The translations under genes were made by a program, and so were the position numbers. A DNA stretch of 64,000 bases from Arctopsyche grandis (taxonomy: Eukaryota > Arthropoda > Insecta > Trichoptera > Hydropsychidae). Below are positions 46,383 to 56,953 of this stretch, one piece after another. The stretch covers positions 13,692,501 through 13,756,500 of the forward strand of contig NC_135367.1 in the NCBI RefSeq assembly GCF_051622035.1, written 5' to 3'. The notes under the pieces are model-generated. The model was not told the origin of the DNA. It searched no databases and saw nothing but the letters and a program-made list of their open reading frames with translations. The stretch's first letter is position 1. Every line of letters starts with the position of its first letter.

Positions 46383-48563
46383 ATGGATATCGAAAATAAC
46401 AATGAGAGTGGACTTGTCGTCGAGATCAATAATAATTGCAATTGTTTAATTGAAAATGTGCTGAAAAGAAGATTTGCTTCTCTCCCATTTAATGAAAAGG
46501 AGATTATTGTTAAGAGCCCCAAACCCACACCAATATTAAATATTCAGTCTAAAACAAAAACATTTAAAAGGTATTTTAACACAGAAACATACGAAAAAAT
46601 TTCATGGATTTGTGGATGTGCTCACTTAACGAAATTATTCTGTTGGCCATGTATTTTATTTTCTCAAGAAGTGAATGTCTGGAGTAAATTTGGATTTTCT
46701 GACCTAAACAATTTAAGTAAATCGCGCAAGAGACATGAATGTTCTCAAGCTCACATATGTTCTGCTGCTCAATTTAAAAAATTTGGAAAGGGACCTCGTA
46801 TAGAAAATTTTTTAAGTGCTCAATTTAAAGCAAATATTGAAATGCACAACAAAGAAGTTACTGCAAATAGATACATTTTGTCGAAATTAATAAGCGCGAT
46901 CTGTTTTTTAGCAAAACAAGAACAACCTTTACGAGGACATTTTGAGCACCAGGAATCGGAAAATAGAGGGAATTATATTGAATTGCTGTATCTGTTGAGT
47001 GAATCAGACATAAAATTGAAAACTCATTTAGATAACTCTACGGTGTTTACTGGACTATCGAACCATATACAAAATGACTTGGTATCCGCAATATCAAAAG
47101 TCTTGCTAGATGAGATTAAAACTGAAATACGTGCATCAAAATTTGTTTCCATAATTGTGGACGAATCTACAGATATCAGTCGCAAAGCTCAGCTATCTAC
47201 TATTTTTAGATATGTAGATGAAAATAATGAAATTCAGGAGAGATTTGTTGGATTTGTCGATGTTAGTCCCAATAGAACAGCTAATGCTCTTTTTCAGCAC
47301 ATACGTGAGACCTTGGAAGAATTTGGTTGTTTGGACAAATTAATTGCACAAACGTACGATGGAGCGGCTGTAATGTCCGGGGAGCATAATGGAGTGCAAC
47401 GAAAAATTCGAGATATTTGTCCTAATTCTTTATTTGTCCATTGTTACGCTCACAGATTGAATTTAGTTTTGTCGCAATCTGTTAAACATATATCCGGATG
47501 CAAACGTTTTTTCAGCCGTATGTTGTCATTTTCAACTTTTTTTTGTAAGTCTTCAAGAAGAATTTCCCTTCTCGATTGTCAAATAAAAAAACGATTTCCC
47601 ACTGCTGCCCCTACACGATGGAACTACAATAGCAAAATTTTAAATATGATATTAGAATATCAAACAGAATTAATGGAAATATTTAATCAAATAATTAATG
47701 ACGAAGACGAATGGGATACTGATGCTGTCATAAATGCTGAAGTCCTTCATCGTTATTTAAAAGAGTTTGAATTCAATTTCAATTTGCATTTATTTTCTGC
47801 AATATTTAATTCGGCAGATTTTTTATTTGAAATTTTACAAAAAAAAACCTTTGACATATCGTATTGCGTAAGTGAAATTAAAAAATTTGTAAAATATTTA
47901 GATAACAAAAAAGACGATTTTGATTCATTGTGGAACAAAGTAATAACTAAAAATTTTAATAGAAAAAGAAAATATGCTGAATGTGAAGAAGATGTGAAAA
48001 CAACGTATAAACTTCACTATTCTGAAATTTTAGAAACTCTTTCAGTAAATACAACCAATCGATTTCGAGATATCGAAAATTTAAAATTTCTCGAATTTTT
48101 TAACGTCAAAAAATTTAAAGAATATGAAAATAATTTTCCAGATTTCCTATTTAAATCACTCCACCTAACTTATGGAAAATACTTTGATTTTATGAAATTA
48201 AAAAGCGAATTAATTTACATGTACTCAACGCAAGATTTTCATTTGAAATCTATAAATGACGTAAAGGAATTAATTGTGAAAGATGATCTAATAGACGTTT
48301 TGGAACAAGTATTTAGTTTAATACAATTAATTTGTACGATACCTTCCACGAGCGCATCGGCTGAACGATCATTTTCGACTATGAAAAGAATTAAAACGTT
48401 CACCAGAAGTAGTCAAAGTGAAGAAAGACTCTCTGGTCTTGCTTTAATTGCAATCGAAAAGAAAATAATGTCAAATTTAAAAAACAATAAAAAATTCTAT
48501 GATGCGGTTATCGATGAATTTTGTAAAAAGGAACGAAGAATAAAATTAAATTTTAAAAAATAA
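46383..48563 (+). CDS. hAT transposase (TTF zinc finger, DUF4371, hAT dimerisation)
   Basis: One exon of 726 codons from ATG to TAA without interruption. Residues 70-125 form a TTF-type zinc-binding domain (CGC at 77-79, CWPC at 87-90, then HEC and H118-H124). The DUF4371/RNase H-like core has IIVDESTDISRK with D260, YDGAAVMSG with D326, HCYAHRLNL at 353-361 and TRW at 411-413. The C-terminal dimerisation domain has PSTSASAERSFSTMKRIKT with E661, the probable third catalytic acid. These motifs are the complete DDE triad of ZMYM/DUF4371-type hAT transposases. It cuts and pastes the element and should recognise the CAGTGGCGTGCGGT ends. A domesticated gene is unlikely, because the frame lies between matching TIRs and a perfect target duplication. 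Confidence 0.95.
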   Translation: MDIENNNESGLVVEINNNCNCLIENVLKRRFASLPFNEKEIIVKSPKPTPILNIQSKTKTFKRYFNTETYEKISWICGCAHLTKLFCWPCILFSQEVNVWSKFGFSDLNNLSKSRKRHECSQAHICSAAQFKKFGKGPRIENFLSAQFKANIEMHNKEVTANRYILSKLISAICFLAKQEQPLRGHFEHQESENRGNYIELLYLLSESDIKLKTHLDNSTVFTGLSNHIQNDLVSAISKVLLDEIKTEIRASKFVSIIVDESTDISRKAQLSTIFRYVDENNEIQERFVGFVDVSPNRTANALFQHIRETLEEFGCLDKLIAQTYDGAAVMSGEHNGVQRKIRDICPNSLFVHCYAHRLNLVLSQSVKHISGCKRFFSRMLSFSTFFCKSSRRISLLDCQIKKRFPTAAPTRWNYNSKILNMILEYQTELMEIFNQIINDEDEWDTDAVINAEVLHRYLKEFEFNFNLHLFSAIFNSADFLFEILQKKTFDISYCVSEIKKFVKYLDNKKDDFDSLWNKVITKNFNRKRKYAECEEDVKTTYKLHYSEILETLSVNTTNRFRDIENLKFLEFFNVKKFKEYENNFPDFLFKSLHLTYGKYFDFMKLKSELIYMYSTQDFHLKSINDVKELIVKDDLIDVLEQVFSLIQLICTIPSTSASAERSFSTMKRIKTFTRSSQSEERLSGLALIAIEKKIMSNLKNNKKFYDAVIDEFCKKERRIKLNFKK

Positions 48564-48639
48564 ATTGGTCGGTTTTTTTTTTCAAACAAGGGACAGCATC
48601 CCTTGTTTGAAAAGTCACCGCCCGCCACTGATATGTATG

Positions 48640-51600
48640 TACATATACATGTTTACTGCGCCCGACAAGTCTGTGCTTACAGGCGCGAGTGAAAAAGTAA
48701 GTTGGTATGCCTACACATCACAACAGTGTATTTCAGTTGTTTTTCACAATAGTGTTTTTCAGTTGTTTTTCACGACAATACATACGATTTTTTGTATAAA
48801 TAAAAAAGTTAGAACAACTGCTTATGATTATTATTACTTTTACTACTAGTTGATGTTTATAATATGTATGTACTCCAAGTCGATGTATCGCAAAAATCAA
48901 ATTATTCACCAAAATTAATGTATCTTATTTAGAAATTAGAAATTAAAATTACGAATTTGTACGCCCCCCACTTCCTATGCTGAAATCAAACATCAAATCA
49001 AATACGATATGACCACGATCACCAAGCACGACCATTCGCAACGGCGACCGGTGGCCTTCTGGCGAAGTAGAAGCGACTATAAGCGATATACGATAGTTGT
49101 GGGTTTCAGTGATGGTTTATCTATGTTTTAAATGTTCATGAAATGCATCGATAATTGGTGTCCCACGCGAGGCGCAAGTAATTTTGAAGTGTTAAATATG
49201 CCGCATGTTAAATATACGAAAGCGTTAAATATGCCGCACATATGTATGTATGTCGAATCGAAACGACTATTACAGTACGGCGAGCGTTATCGCAGATACA
49301 CAGACACACAGAACAGCGATATTATAAATATGATCTACTATTTACTATTGTCTAAAAAATTTCCCTTTGTAGAGATATCTATAAAAACTGTACTTTTCCA
49401 TGTTAGTTATTTGTATCAATTTTACGAGATTATTTAATGAGTCAAATTAAAACATAGTATAATAAAAAAGATGGATTTTCAAAACAAAGGTAAATAATAA
49501 TAAAAAATTGTAGACTATTATAGACAGTATACTCTCGATTATCCCATATATACCTATATTTAAATAAAATAAAAGCTCGTTGAAAACGATTTACTACTTG
49601 TTGGCATAATTTGTTTCTACACAAAGGTTAACCAAAAGAAATAAAAATTTTGGAATTAAAAATCGCGTATACACTTTCATCGATCATAATTGTTATCAAA
49701 GGTCTCCCCATTGTCTGAACGTTTTTGGTTAAGGCTTCTAATACGGCATTAGTCACAACGCAATATCAAATATTTGGAAATATCTTTGGAAAAATTCAAC
49801 TAATGGGGATTGGAATACAAACAGAACAAAAGATGTTAGGAAAATCAAATTGGCGTGTATATATAAACAGACTTATGCATGTATATACATACATATCATA
49901 TGAGCATATGTAGCATTCAGAACGATGACAAAAGAAACACCTATCGATCTACACGTACGGATTAAATTCGCCTGCGCTACTTCACCCAAGTAAATGTATT
50001 GGTAGGTCAGGAACGAAGCTCGAACGAAAATAGACCTTCTAAATGCGATATCCCTTGTCTGAATAACCAAAATTGCATGAAATCCAAGGTTTATTAAGTT
50101 CACATTTGATGTACAGACAAATATAGCACCTGACATTAGGGTTGTAAGGTGGAAAATCGCTTGCTCGATATGAACAATAACATGCGTCAAACCTTAATCG
50201 GGCGCAGATATAAACTATGCGCACATCGAGTATCAACAATTTTAAATTAAAAAAAATTATCAATGGGATTCGAAGCACGTACAATGGACCTCGCGAGTAG
50301 TTACACGTCGGACTTATCATTGATATTATATTATACACGTAGGCGTTAATGTCAGTGCACTTTCGATGCAGACGAAACATGGCAACGCCGTAACATCGAC
50401 GAAGACAGGTAGTCGGCCATGTTGATGCGATCAGACAGCAAAACGCAACAGACATCACAATGTTACAGTAATCTATTACGAAATTTTTTAAAATGCATAT
50501 TTTTTAAGATTGCCTCGGCAATTATAGCAATGATAAAATTAACAAAAAAACTTTTCATTTCGATTGCACAAAGAAAAAAAAGACTGGTGTTGACTTGGGT
50601 GCCATAATTAAAGTTTTATACTGTAAACGAGTTCAATTAAGAATAAAGGCGACTCATCCATCCCGCAGACGTTTTACAACAGTTGACGCCAAATACAAAC
50701 AATACTGTAGTACCCACACATGTCATTATTTTTATCGTTCAACAAAGCATGAACGTGTATTCAAAATTTAAAGAATCTTATCCCAGAAAAATGAAATAAG
50801 AATTTAAAATGGAAAAAACAATTTGCTAGTAGAATTGATTTTCGAAAAAAAATGTAATAATGAAATTCAAAATCCTGTAATCAATACAAATTACAATGAA
50901 CCAAACTAATGGTAAGTACATATTAGTCACAAGGTAAAATAAACAAACATAAGGCAACGCGTATTTGCAAGGCAGCACGTAGCCCACTCTCGACTAAAAA
51001 GCATCAGAAGGGCAGAGAAATGGCATCGATAAGGTTAACATATTTATATTATATTTAGACCACAATCTAAATATGTATAATACATTATTGTTATTGAAGA
51101 CTTGAAATAAAAATGTGTATTTAAATGAGGAAGAAAACGTTTTACATACAGTATTTTACAAATTCTGCTGATCAGGTTTAAATCGATAAGAAAATACATA
51201 CATGAAATTGTAAAAATCTTATGCATATGTATTTTGGGTACATTCATGGGTTATTTCGTGGGGGGGAAATATGTCCCTTTTACTTAAGTGAATTTTGAAA
51301 TAAAATACGACCTGATGAGATAAAAGCAATGTATCACTGTATGTACTTGTACATATAACATAATAATCTATTTTTACGAAAAACGAATAGAAGCAGGAAA
51401 CAAAAGCCGGCAAGAAAACTGGAAGATGTGCGACTTTCGCCATTTCACTTTCAGAGTAACCTTGAACGTTCACTGACCGTGACCTGAGAGCAAAGCGTGA
51501 ACTAAAACACATTTCTTTGTTTCTGAATAAATGCAAGCGAATCGCCATTTCATGAATCGGTCTAAAATTCATGAATCTCCAATACATTCACCTTCGACGA

Positions 51601-52620
51601 ATCTGAACAAATTTCTAAAACACAGCGGAATTGAAATATTAACGGACAACTTCAATAACATTACACATTTATATAATCTCGCACATTTGTAGGTCAGCTA
51701 TAATTATGACGACATTACAACAGTTGTTCGAGTGGGGTTAAAAACCGGCGAGCATGCGGCCTTGGAAAATAGCATGCGTCTATTTACTAATTTATTTACA
51801 GTCGAACTGTAGTAATTCTTATTAACTTTTAGTAAATTGTAGAATAGATGTACCTTTCAGAATGTGAATGGGTCTGTGGTGTTTAATATTGTAAAAATTA
51901 ATTAGGCATCGAATGAGAGAAAACTACTCGTGCGGAGCGGCAACGTAGCTTACAATAAAAAAATTCGACAGATCAAGGTTTACGCAAGAATGACCGAATC
52001 GAATCGTCGATTCCAAAATGGTAAATAAATAATGCATTCTATATATTTTTTTATTATGCAGATCACAATCAAAACAAATTATTAAACTGATAACGAACAC
52101 TGACGGAAATGCTTTTATACAATTAAAACAAAGCCGCAGAACGCACCGGCACGACTATAAAACCAAAATATAATATGTAATTTAAATACACCCAAACAAC
52201 TTCTCAGCGACCTCGCATTTTCGCATCGACAGTCAACGCGAAACAAATTATCATCAGCTTACACTGGCACATTTTGAAAAATGAATAATAAATTGTGCAA
52301 ATTTTAGTAGGCGAGCTTTCGCCTTGCATAGTAACACAAACACACGCACCGGCTACAAGCTATATTTACTAAAACTATTTATATTCGTCGCTCGCATGGT
52401 GTGCACAATAATTTTAGAACGTTTCAAAATAACTAAACATACATGTATTAAAATCTTATAAAATAAAGAAATACGCGAAAGAACGACTGCGCACTAGCCG
52501 AGACATTCGCGTACCGGTTTTTTTCTCCGTGTTTGTTCGCCAGCGCTGTAAACACGCGTAAAATAAACACTCGGAGAGGAATTTATCGGCGTAGGAATTT
52601 TGGAGTTTTTCTTTGGCAAA
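48640..52620. other. Thor intron sequence without recognised features
   Basis: No coding region or bounded element was found on either strand. Small open frames at 48565-48849, 49132-49437, 50039-50458 and 51219-51587 lack domains and splice context. Confidence 0.45.
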
Positions 52621-52626
52621 ACTCAC

Positions 52627-52768
52627 CTCCAGGAGTGGTGGAGTAGAGGGTTCCTCCCGGCGTGCTGGAGTAGACGTCGGGCAATTGAGACGGGTCGGTG
52701 ACCAGCATCCTCCTCGAGGGGATGACCTGGCTCTGGGTGACCTGTCTGGCTATGGGAGACGCCGACAT
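52627..52768 (-). CDS. Thor: Thor / 4E-BP, 5' coding exon
   Basis: The exon encodes [18 protein letters not shown] through [18 protein letters not shown] and ends one base into a glycine codon at the donor GTGAGT (complement 52621-52626). MSASP is the conserved insect start and the ATG (52768) is preceded by an in-frame extension without further homology, so it is preferred. SSTPGG and STTPGG carry the two priming TOR sites (Thr36 and Thr45), equivalent to Thr37/46 of mammalian 4E-BP1. The second exon lies 9.9 kb away at 42529-42734. The surrounding DNA is CpG-rich, unlike most of the window. Confidence 0.95.
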
Positions 52769-53262
52769 TGTCGCGGAAATACTTTTTCGGAAGGGATGAA
52801 GCACTAAAACGTGCCGAATTCGAGGCGAGGCTAATTTTCTACAACGAAAAGTGAGGATCGAGTTGGCAGTGCGTTAACACGCGGTCGCAGTTGCGTAACT
52901 CGAGATAAGTAGGAATCGAGCGAACGACCAGCGACAGACGACAGGCGACCAGATTTGACCGAACTGCAACCGCAACCGCAACCGCAACCGCTACCACCAA
53001 CGACAACTGGCAACTGGCAACTGCGTAGTCGTCGAGGCCGTTCGATAATATATACGGGGAACTGCTTCTCTGCGAGCGAATCAACTGTGGCTCGCGGTAC
53101 CCACTCAGGGGGCCCCTTCCATGTCGGGCTCAGATAAACGAGCGTGAACAGTTACTATATAATTTCAATTTCATTTTATAACTGCTGAAAGTATTTTTAG
53201 GCGTGCCTGTAAATTTAATTAAAAATTAGAACATCAGTGCAAAAATGGGCCCACCATTGTCG
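52769..53262 (-). promoter_or_regulatory. Thor 5' UTR and promoter candidate
   Basis: Reading the minus strand, GTATATATTATCG (53055-53043) is a good TATA box. About 30 bp downstream GCAGTTG (53023-53017) resembles an initiator, placing a start near 53020 and a 5' UTR of about 250 nt. That UTR contains five GGTTGC hexamers in tandem (52961-52995) and a doubled CCAGTTG. The region is GC-rich. In flies Thor is a FOXO target, but no strong forkhead site was seen upstream here; two forkhead-like cores lie just inside the intron (52548-52569). Confidence 0.5.
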
Positions 53263-53792
53263 TTAAGAGGGCTGTACACCCGAAACCTTAATTTTGTTAC
53301 CGTTCCTTTCTTCGATATATATATTGAGTGTATGTATATATTGAGTGAATGCGACAATATATATCAATATATATATATTGAGTGAATGCGACAGTTTCGC
53401 TTCGACCAGATAAAACGTATTTTAAATTGACAAAATCGAGGTTTCGTATTCTACTATTTTCACCTCCAAAACTAGACCAATTTAAAAAAAAAATCATCAT
53501 CGGTATGAGAAAGATAGTTTCTGTGCATCTATCGGCGTATTTTTTTTAAAATCGACCGTTAAATAAGCACGCTGGACCCGTTTCGTGGGTGTAAAAAAGA
53601 GGCGATTTTATAGATGTTTGGCGGCTCCTATGTCCTATAAAAAATAATTAATCAAAAAAATAAAACGATAGATGCACCCCAATGGTGGATATCCATAGCA
53701 TATTAAAAACTAATTTCTCTAGTGCCATAATTGAGGAAGGGAGAAGTATAGTACGTTTGTATGGACAAGGTGCTGCTGTCCAGCCCTCTTAA
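53263..53792. mobile_element. TTAA-flanked MITE (GAGGGCTG ends)
   Basis: The body 53267-53788 is bounded by TTAA at 53263-53266 and 53789-53792. Ends GAGGGCTGTACACC and TGCTGTCCAGCCCTC are inverted for at least 8 bp, extending imperfectly. This is piggyBac-like in target and layout and differs from family T1. An internal TATATATATTGAGTG word occurs three times (53315-53395). No coding capacity. Confidence 0.7.
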
Positions 53793-53797
53793 TTCTA

Positions 53798-53975
53798 TGG
53801 TCGACCTTTTTATTTTTGCTCTCTAGCTTTGTAGTTTGCCCTCTTTCACATGATCAGTCTAAAGCCCGGACCCTGAGGGGGCTGTCTATTGTTCAAATGT
53901 TGTAAATGCATTGTTAAAGGTTTGCCGAACCTTTTTTACAAAGGATTTACAACAATTGAACAATAAACGGCACGC
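53798..53975. repeat. Dispersed repeat, family T6, with imperfect hairpin
   Basis: CTCTCTAGCTTTGTAGTTTG with CCCTC at 53818-53842 matches, reversed, 60348-60378. TTGTAAATGCATTGTTAAAG with GTTTGCCGAAC at 53903-53933 matches 60676-60706. The sequences ATTGTTCAAATGTTGTAAAT and ATTTACAACAATTGAACAAT form an inverted pair within 53893-53965. Boundaries are unclear. Confidence 0.55.
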
Positions 53976-55128
53976 TTCCGGTCCTACCTCTAATGATAAC
54001 AATTCGAACTAAAAAAATGTCTGAAGTACTTAAAAGCTTTTAAACTATAAGTACTTAATTTCAATTAGCTTAGTTAATAGGTATTCTGACTAATAGTAAG
54101 CGTATATGCTTTAGCATATACGCTTATTTTATTTCTATTAGAAAAGTGAGCCTACTATCAAGGAGAATGAATAAACAAGGTGTGACTTTTCTTATAGCTT
54201 TAATAAAGTGTGATTAAGTGATAAGGTGTAATTTTTCTTATAGCTTTTTTAATGTAATAAAAAAAAATTTTTTACGGAAAAATTTAAAAAAAATTTGTCC
54301 ATCATCCACAGTGTCCAAAACTCTCCTTCGGTTTTTCTATTTTTTAACATGGGATGCACATCAAAACGCCTCCGTGCTTTTTTATTGCCTTCTTGAGCTT
54401 CTTCTTCCAACAACAACGCGATTATACATCATTTTTCGTTCGATAAACGCCGAAACATTTTTGTTGATTTGTATTCTGACGCGTAGCTACGAATGCACGT
54501 GTATGCATTAATATTGTAAGTACTCGACAATACGACGTAAGCAATATTGCGCCGTATCGTCATGGCCTGTAATGTATAAGTAAGCCGATTTTGCCTTGCA
54601 CTCGGCCAAAGTGCGGTAAACGTGACGTGACCGCGACGTGTAGGTAGATATGAATAGAAATGTAATAAAATGACATATTTGAAACGGAGTCGTGCAGTGC
54701 TGAAGCCGTGCAGTGCTGTTAAGTATGAACAGACCTTTACCGGCGTGTTTTTGTTTTATTTCAATTAAAATTTTTGACTTTGTGTTATGAAGTACATATA
54801 TAAATAAAACCTCTTTGAAAATTCGTTTCATAATAAGTCTATTCTTTTATGGTTTATTTATTATTATGTTTAATTTTGTTTAATCATTATCGCCTTTTCG
54901 TATTATCTCCATTGTTCGTTGGGTGACATTTTTTTTAAACAAAGCTTACAATTGCATTGTTTAATTTTGATTTTGCAAACTTTTGTATCGTCATTTAACT
55001 ATTGAAACGTTGGATGAAGTAATTTAAAATTTTCAACAGAATAAAAAAGATGATTGAAAAATATTTTTATTTTTATTTTGCATAAATATATTTTGATATT
55101 ATCCAGTTAAAATTATATAATCCAGCCA
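53976..55128. other. Unassigned sequence with a perfect hairpin
   Basis: A hairpin TAAGCGTATATGCT / AGCATATACGCTTA with a two-base loop occupies 54097-54126. AAGGTGTGACTTTTCTTATA is nearly duplicated 45 bp apart at about 54177 and 54222. No gene is recognised. Confidence 0.5.
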
Positions 55129-55610
55129 GCAGCGTGGCTCGGTCGTTAAGCTTCTGCTTAACACTGAGAGGCGCCGAGTTCGATCCCTTGAGCTGACCTC
55201 GATTGAAAAGAATTTTTCTGAGTATATCTGTAATGCTGCTGGTCAGACCAGGATTTGTGACTCCTGGTTGATCGTTTCCTATCAGAGTTTGCCAATTTTC
55301 TCTGATTTCATTGTTGAAACGATTCCCGATTAAAAATTAGCTAAAAATCCTTCCTACCCACTATGTCACCACTATTTGAGTATGATTAATGTAAATATTA
55401 CAATAAAAATGTATGTACAATTCATAGATGTCTCGTTAATTGTCGAGTTTAAGTCAGTGTCTCGTAATTTAGCGACTTATATAATAAAAAATGCTGTATT
55501 GTTTGTAATTTGGCCAGGAAGGCGCATTGGGGTTTACCTGTAATGCCTTCCTGGTATGAAATAAAATAAAAATAAAAAAATAAAAAATAAAATAATAATA
55601 ATACATATCT
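55129..55610 (+). mobile_element. tRNA-derived SINE, full-length copy
   Basis: The tRNA-like head has TGGCTCGGTCGTTAAG (A-box region) and GAGTTCGATCCC (B box) at 55134-55186. A body follows with GTAATGCTGCTGGTCAGACC, TCAGAGTTTGCC and TTTCATTGTTGAAACG. A conserved 3' domain GCGCATTGGGGTTTACCTGT and CCTTCCTGGTATGA precedes an A-rich tail of AAATAAAA units. The copy at 14688-15470 shares head, body and tail in the same order. The internal pol III promoter would drive transcription; reverse transcription would depend on a LINE. Confidence 0.8.
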
Positions 55611-56945
55611 TATTTTCTTCTATTTTGCTTAATGCACATTTATTGATCATTTAAAAATAATTTTAAGTTAAAAAATGAGTTTTAATTGCAAATGTAAGAT
55701 AATTTTCAGGTCAAATGAGGTACTGCAACACAATCTTTTGACAGTCACTGCCGCACGTACACAAAGTCACCCCACCGACGTACGCAAGCCAAATATAAGG
55801 TCTTGACAGCTAACCTATACATAATAATATTTTCATCTTTCGATAATCATAATTCAAATTCTTGCAAACGTCAAAATTCTCTCAAATCCATTATGAAAAT
55901 AGCGAGAAAAGCAACCTAGCAAAACGTCGTTTACGACCATCATGCTTTCGCACGATCAAAATAAACGAGCACGTGGTCGGCCGGTCGCCATATTCGTGGA
56001 AAACATTGCGCATTTCGCACACACTCAAAGCCGAAATCTACTATTGCGTCACTTTAAATAACGCGATAATATATGGTCGACAATATGCTGAAGATTTTTC
56101 GCTATTCGTCGACATTTTTTTCCTTTTGTAAACATAAACAAACCGAGCTTGCGTTTAGGTTATGTTTTGAAACGTGGATGTTTAGTAAGCACAGCTGGCC
56201 GACGTGGAGGGGAGGGGAAGTGGAAACGGCAAGTGTGAGGTACACTGGAAAGTGGGGGGGGTACTACCGTCCATTAACAATATAATGCTCACAAATTATG
56301 TAATTTACATAATTTAAATATTTTTTATAATAAAGTGAATATTCAAATTAACATAACGACGCTAGCAAGTGCAATGGATATGTTTACGCATTTATTAAAT
56401 ACTTAAAAAAATATATCCGTGTTTTATCGCGCGATATGCGACCACGTCCTACCCAATCTCGTTATTTATGCGCGTCATTTTATTACGGCCAAAAAATTTG
56501 TAAGTAACTAATGTTGTTTTGGGAAATATAAAACTATAATTTCAAAACAAATAGTTTCATTATAATAAGATTTTATGATTTCAGCTAAGATTTAGTATTT
56601 AGACACATTGTACTTACTTACATACATATATACTACAAGTGCACTTACGTAAAAGTTAGGATACGCATAGACTAAATTAATATGACCCATATTACTTATA
56701 TAAAACGTGCGACAGATGGTTTATGCTATAAATTGATTCGCAAATTTGCATTGAATATTTATATACTGGTGAATTCCTCGCGTACGCTGAGCGCAATTTA
56801 AATTTAATATTGAATTGCGCATATTAAATGAAAGTAGTATAATTTAAGCACAGTACATATTTGAATTTATTTGAAATGTTTGATTATTTTATCTATTTAC
56901 GTCGTTTTTTATAAGTTTCAATGTCCTATGTTTAATACTTTTTTT
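55611..56945. other. Unassigned sequence
   Basis: The stretch 55730-56260 is GC-richer than its surroundings and contains the frame 55862-56131 (89 codons, no domain). It could be a promoter or exon of an undetected gene; nothing decisive was seen. Confidence 0.4.
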
Positions 56946-56953
56946 GTCTACGG

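Larger units (their letters stand above)
44419..48630 (+). mobile_element. hAT transposon, potentially autonomous, with nested LINE
   Basis: Perfect 8-bp target duplication ATATGTAT flanks the element (44411-44418 and 48631-48638). Terminal inverted repeats are CAGTGGCGTGCGGT at the left and, complemented, CAGTGGCGGGCGGT at the right (13 of 14 match). It carries an intact transposase gene (46383-48563) and, in its left non-coding part, a minus-strand LINE (about 44540-45866). Without the LINE the element is about 2.9 kb, a normal autonomous hAT size. It lies in the Thor intron with the transposase antisense to Thor. The matching duplications and open frame indicate a fairly young insertion; the LINE came later and may separate the transposase from its promoter. 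Confidence 0.92.
42735..52626 (-). other. 9.9-kb Thor intron carrying transposons
   Basis: The intron runs from donor GTGAGT (complement at 52621-52626) to acceptor TTTCAG. Its left third holds inverted repeats, a large microsatellite and the hAT element. From 48640 to 52600 no repeat with readable ends or gene was found. Close to exon 1, GTAAACA (52548-52554) and ATAAACA (52563-52569) match the forkhead core. Confidence 0.8.

Noticed and set aside
52831..53137. Several small frames on both strands next to Thor
   Set aside because: They span GGTTGC repeats in the predicted 5' UTR/promoter, have no homology, and the Thor start at MSASP explains the locus.
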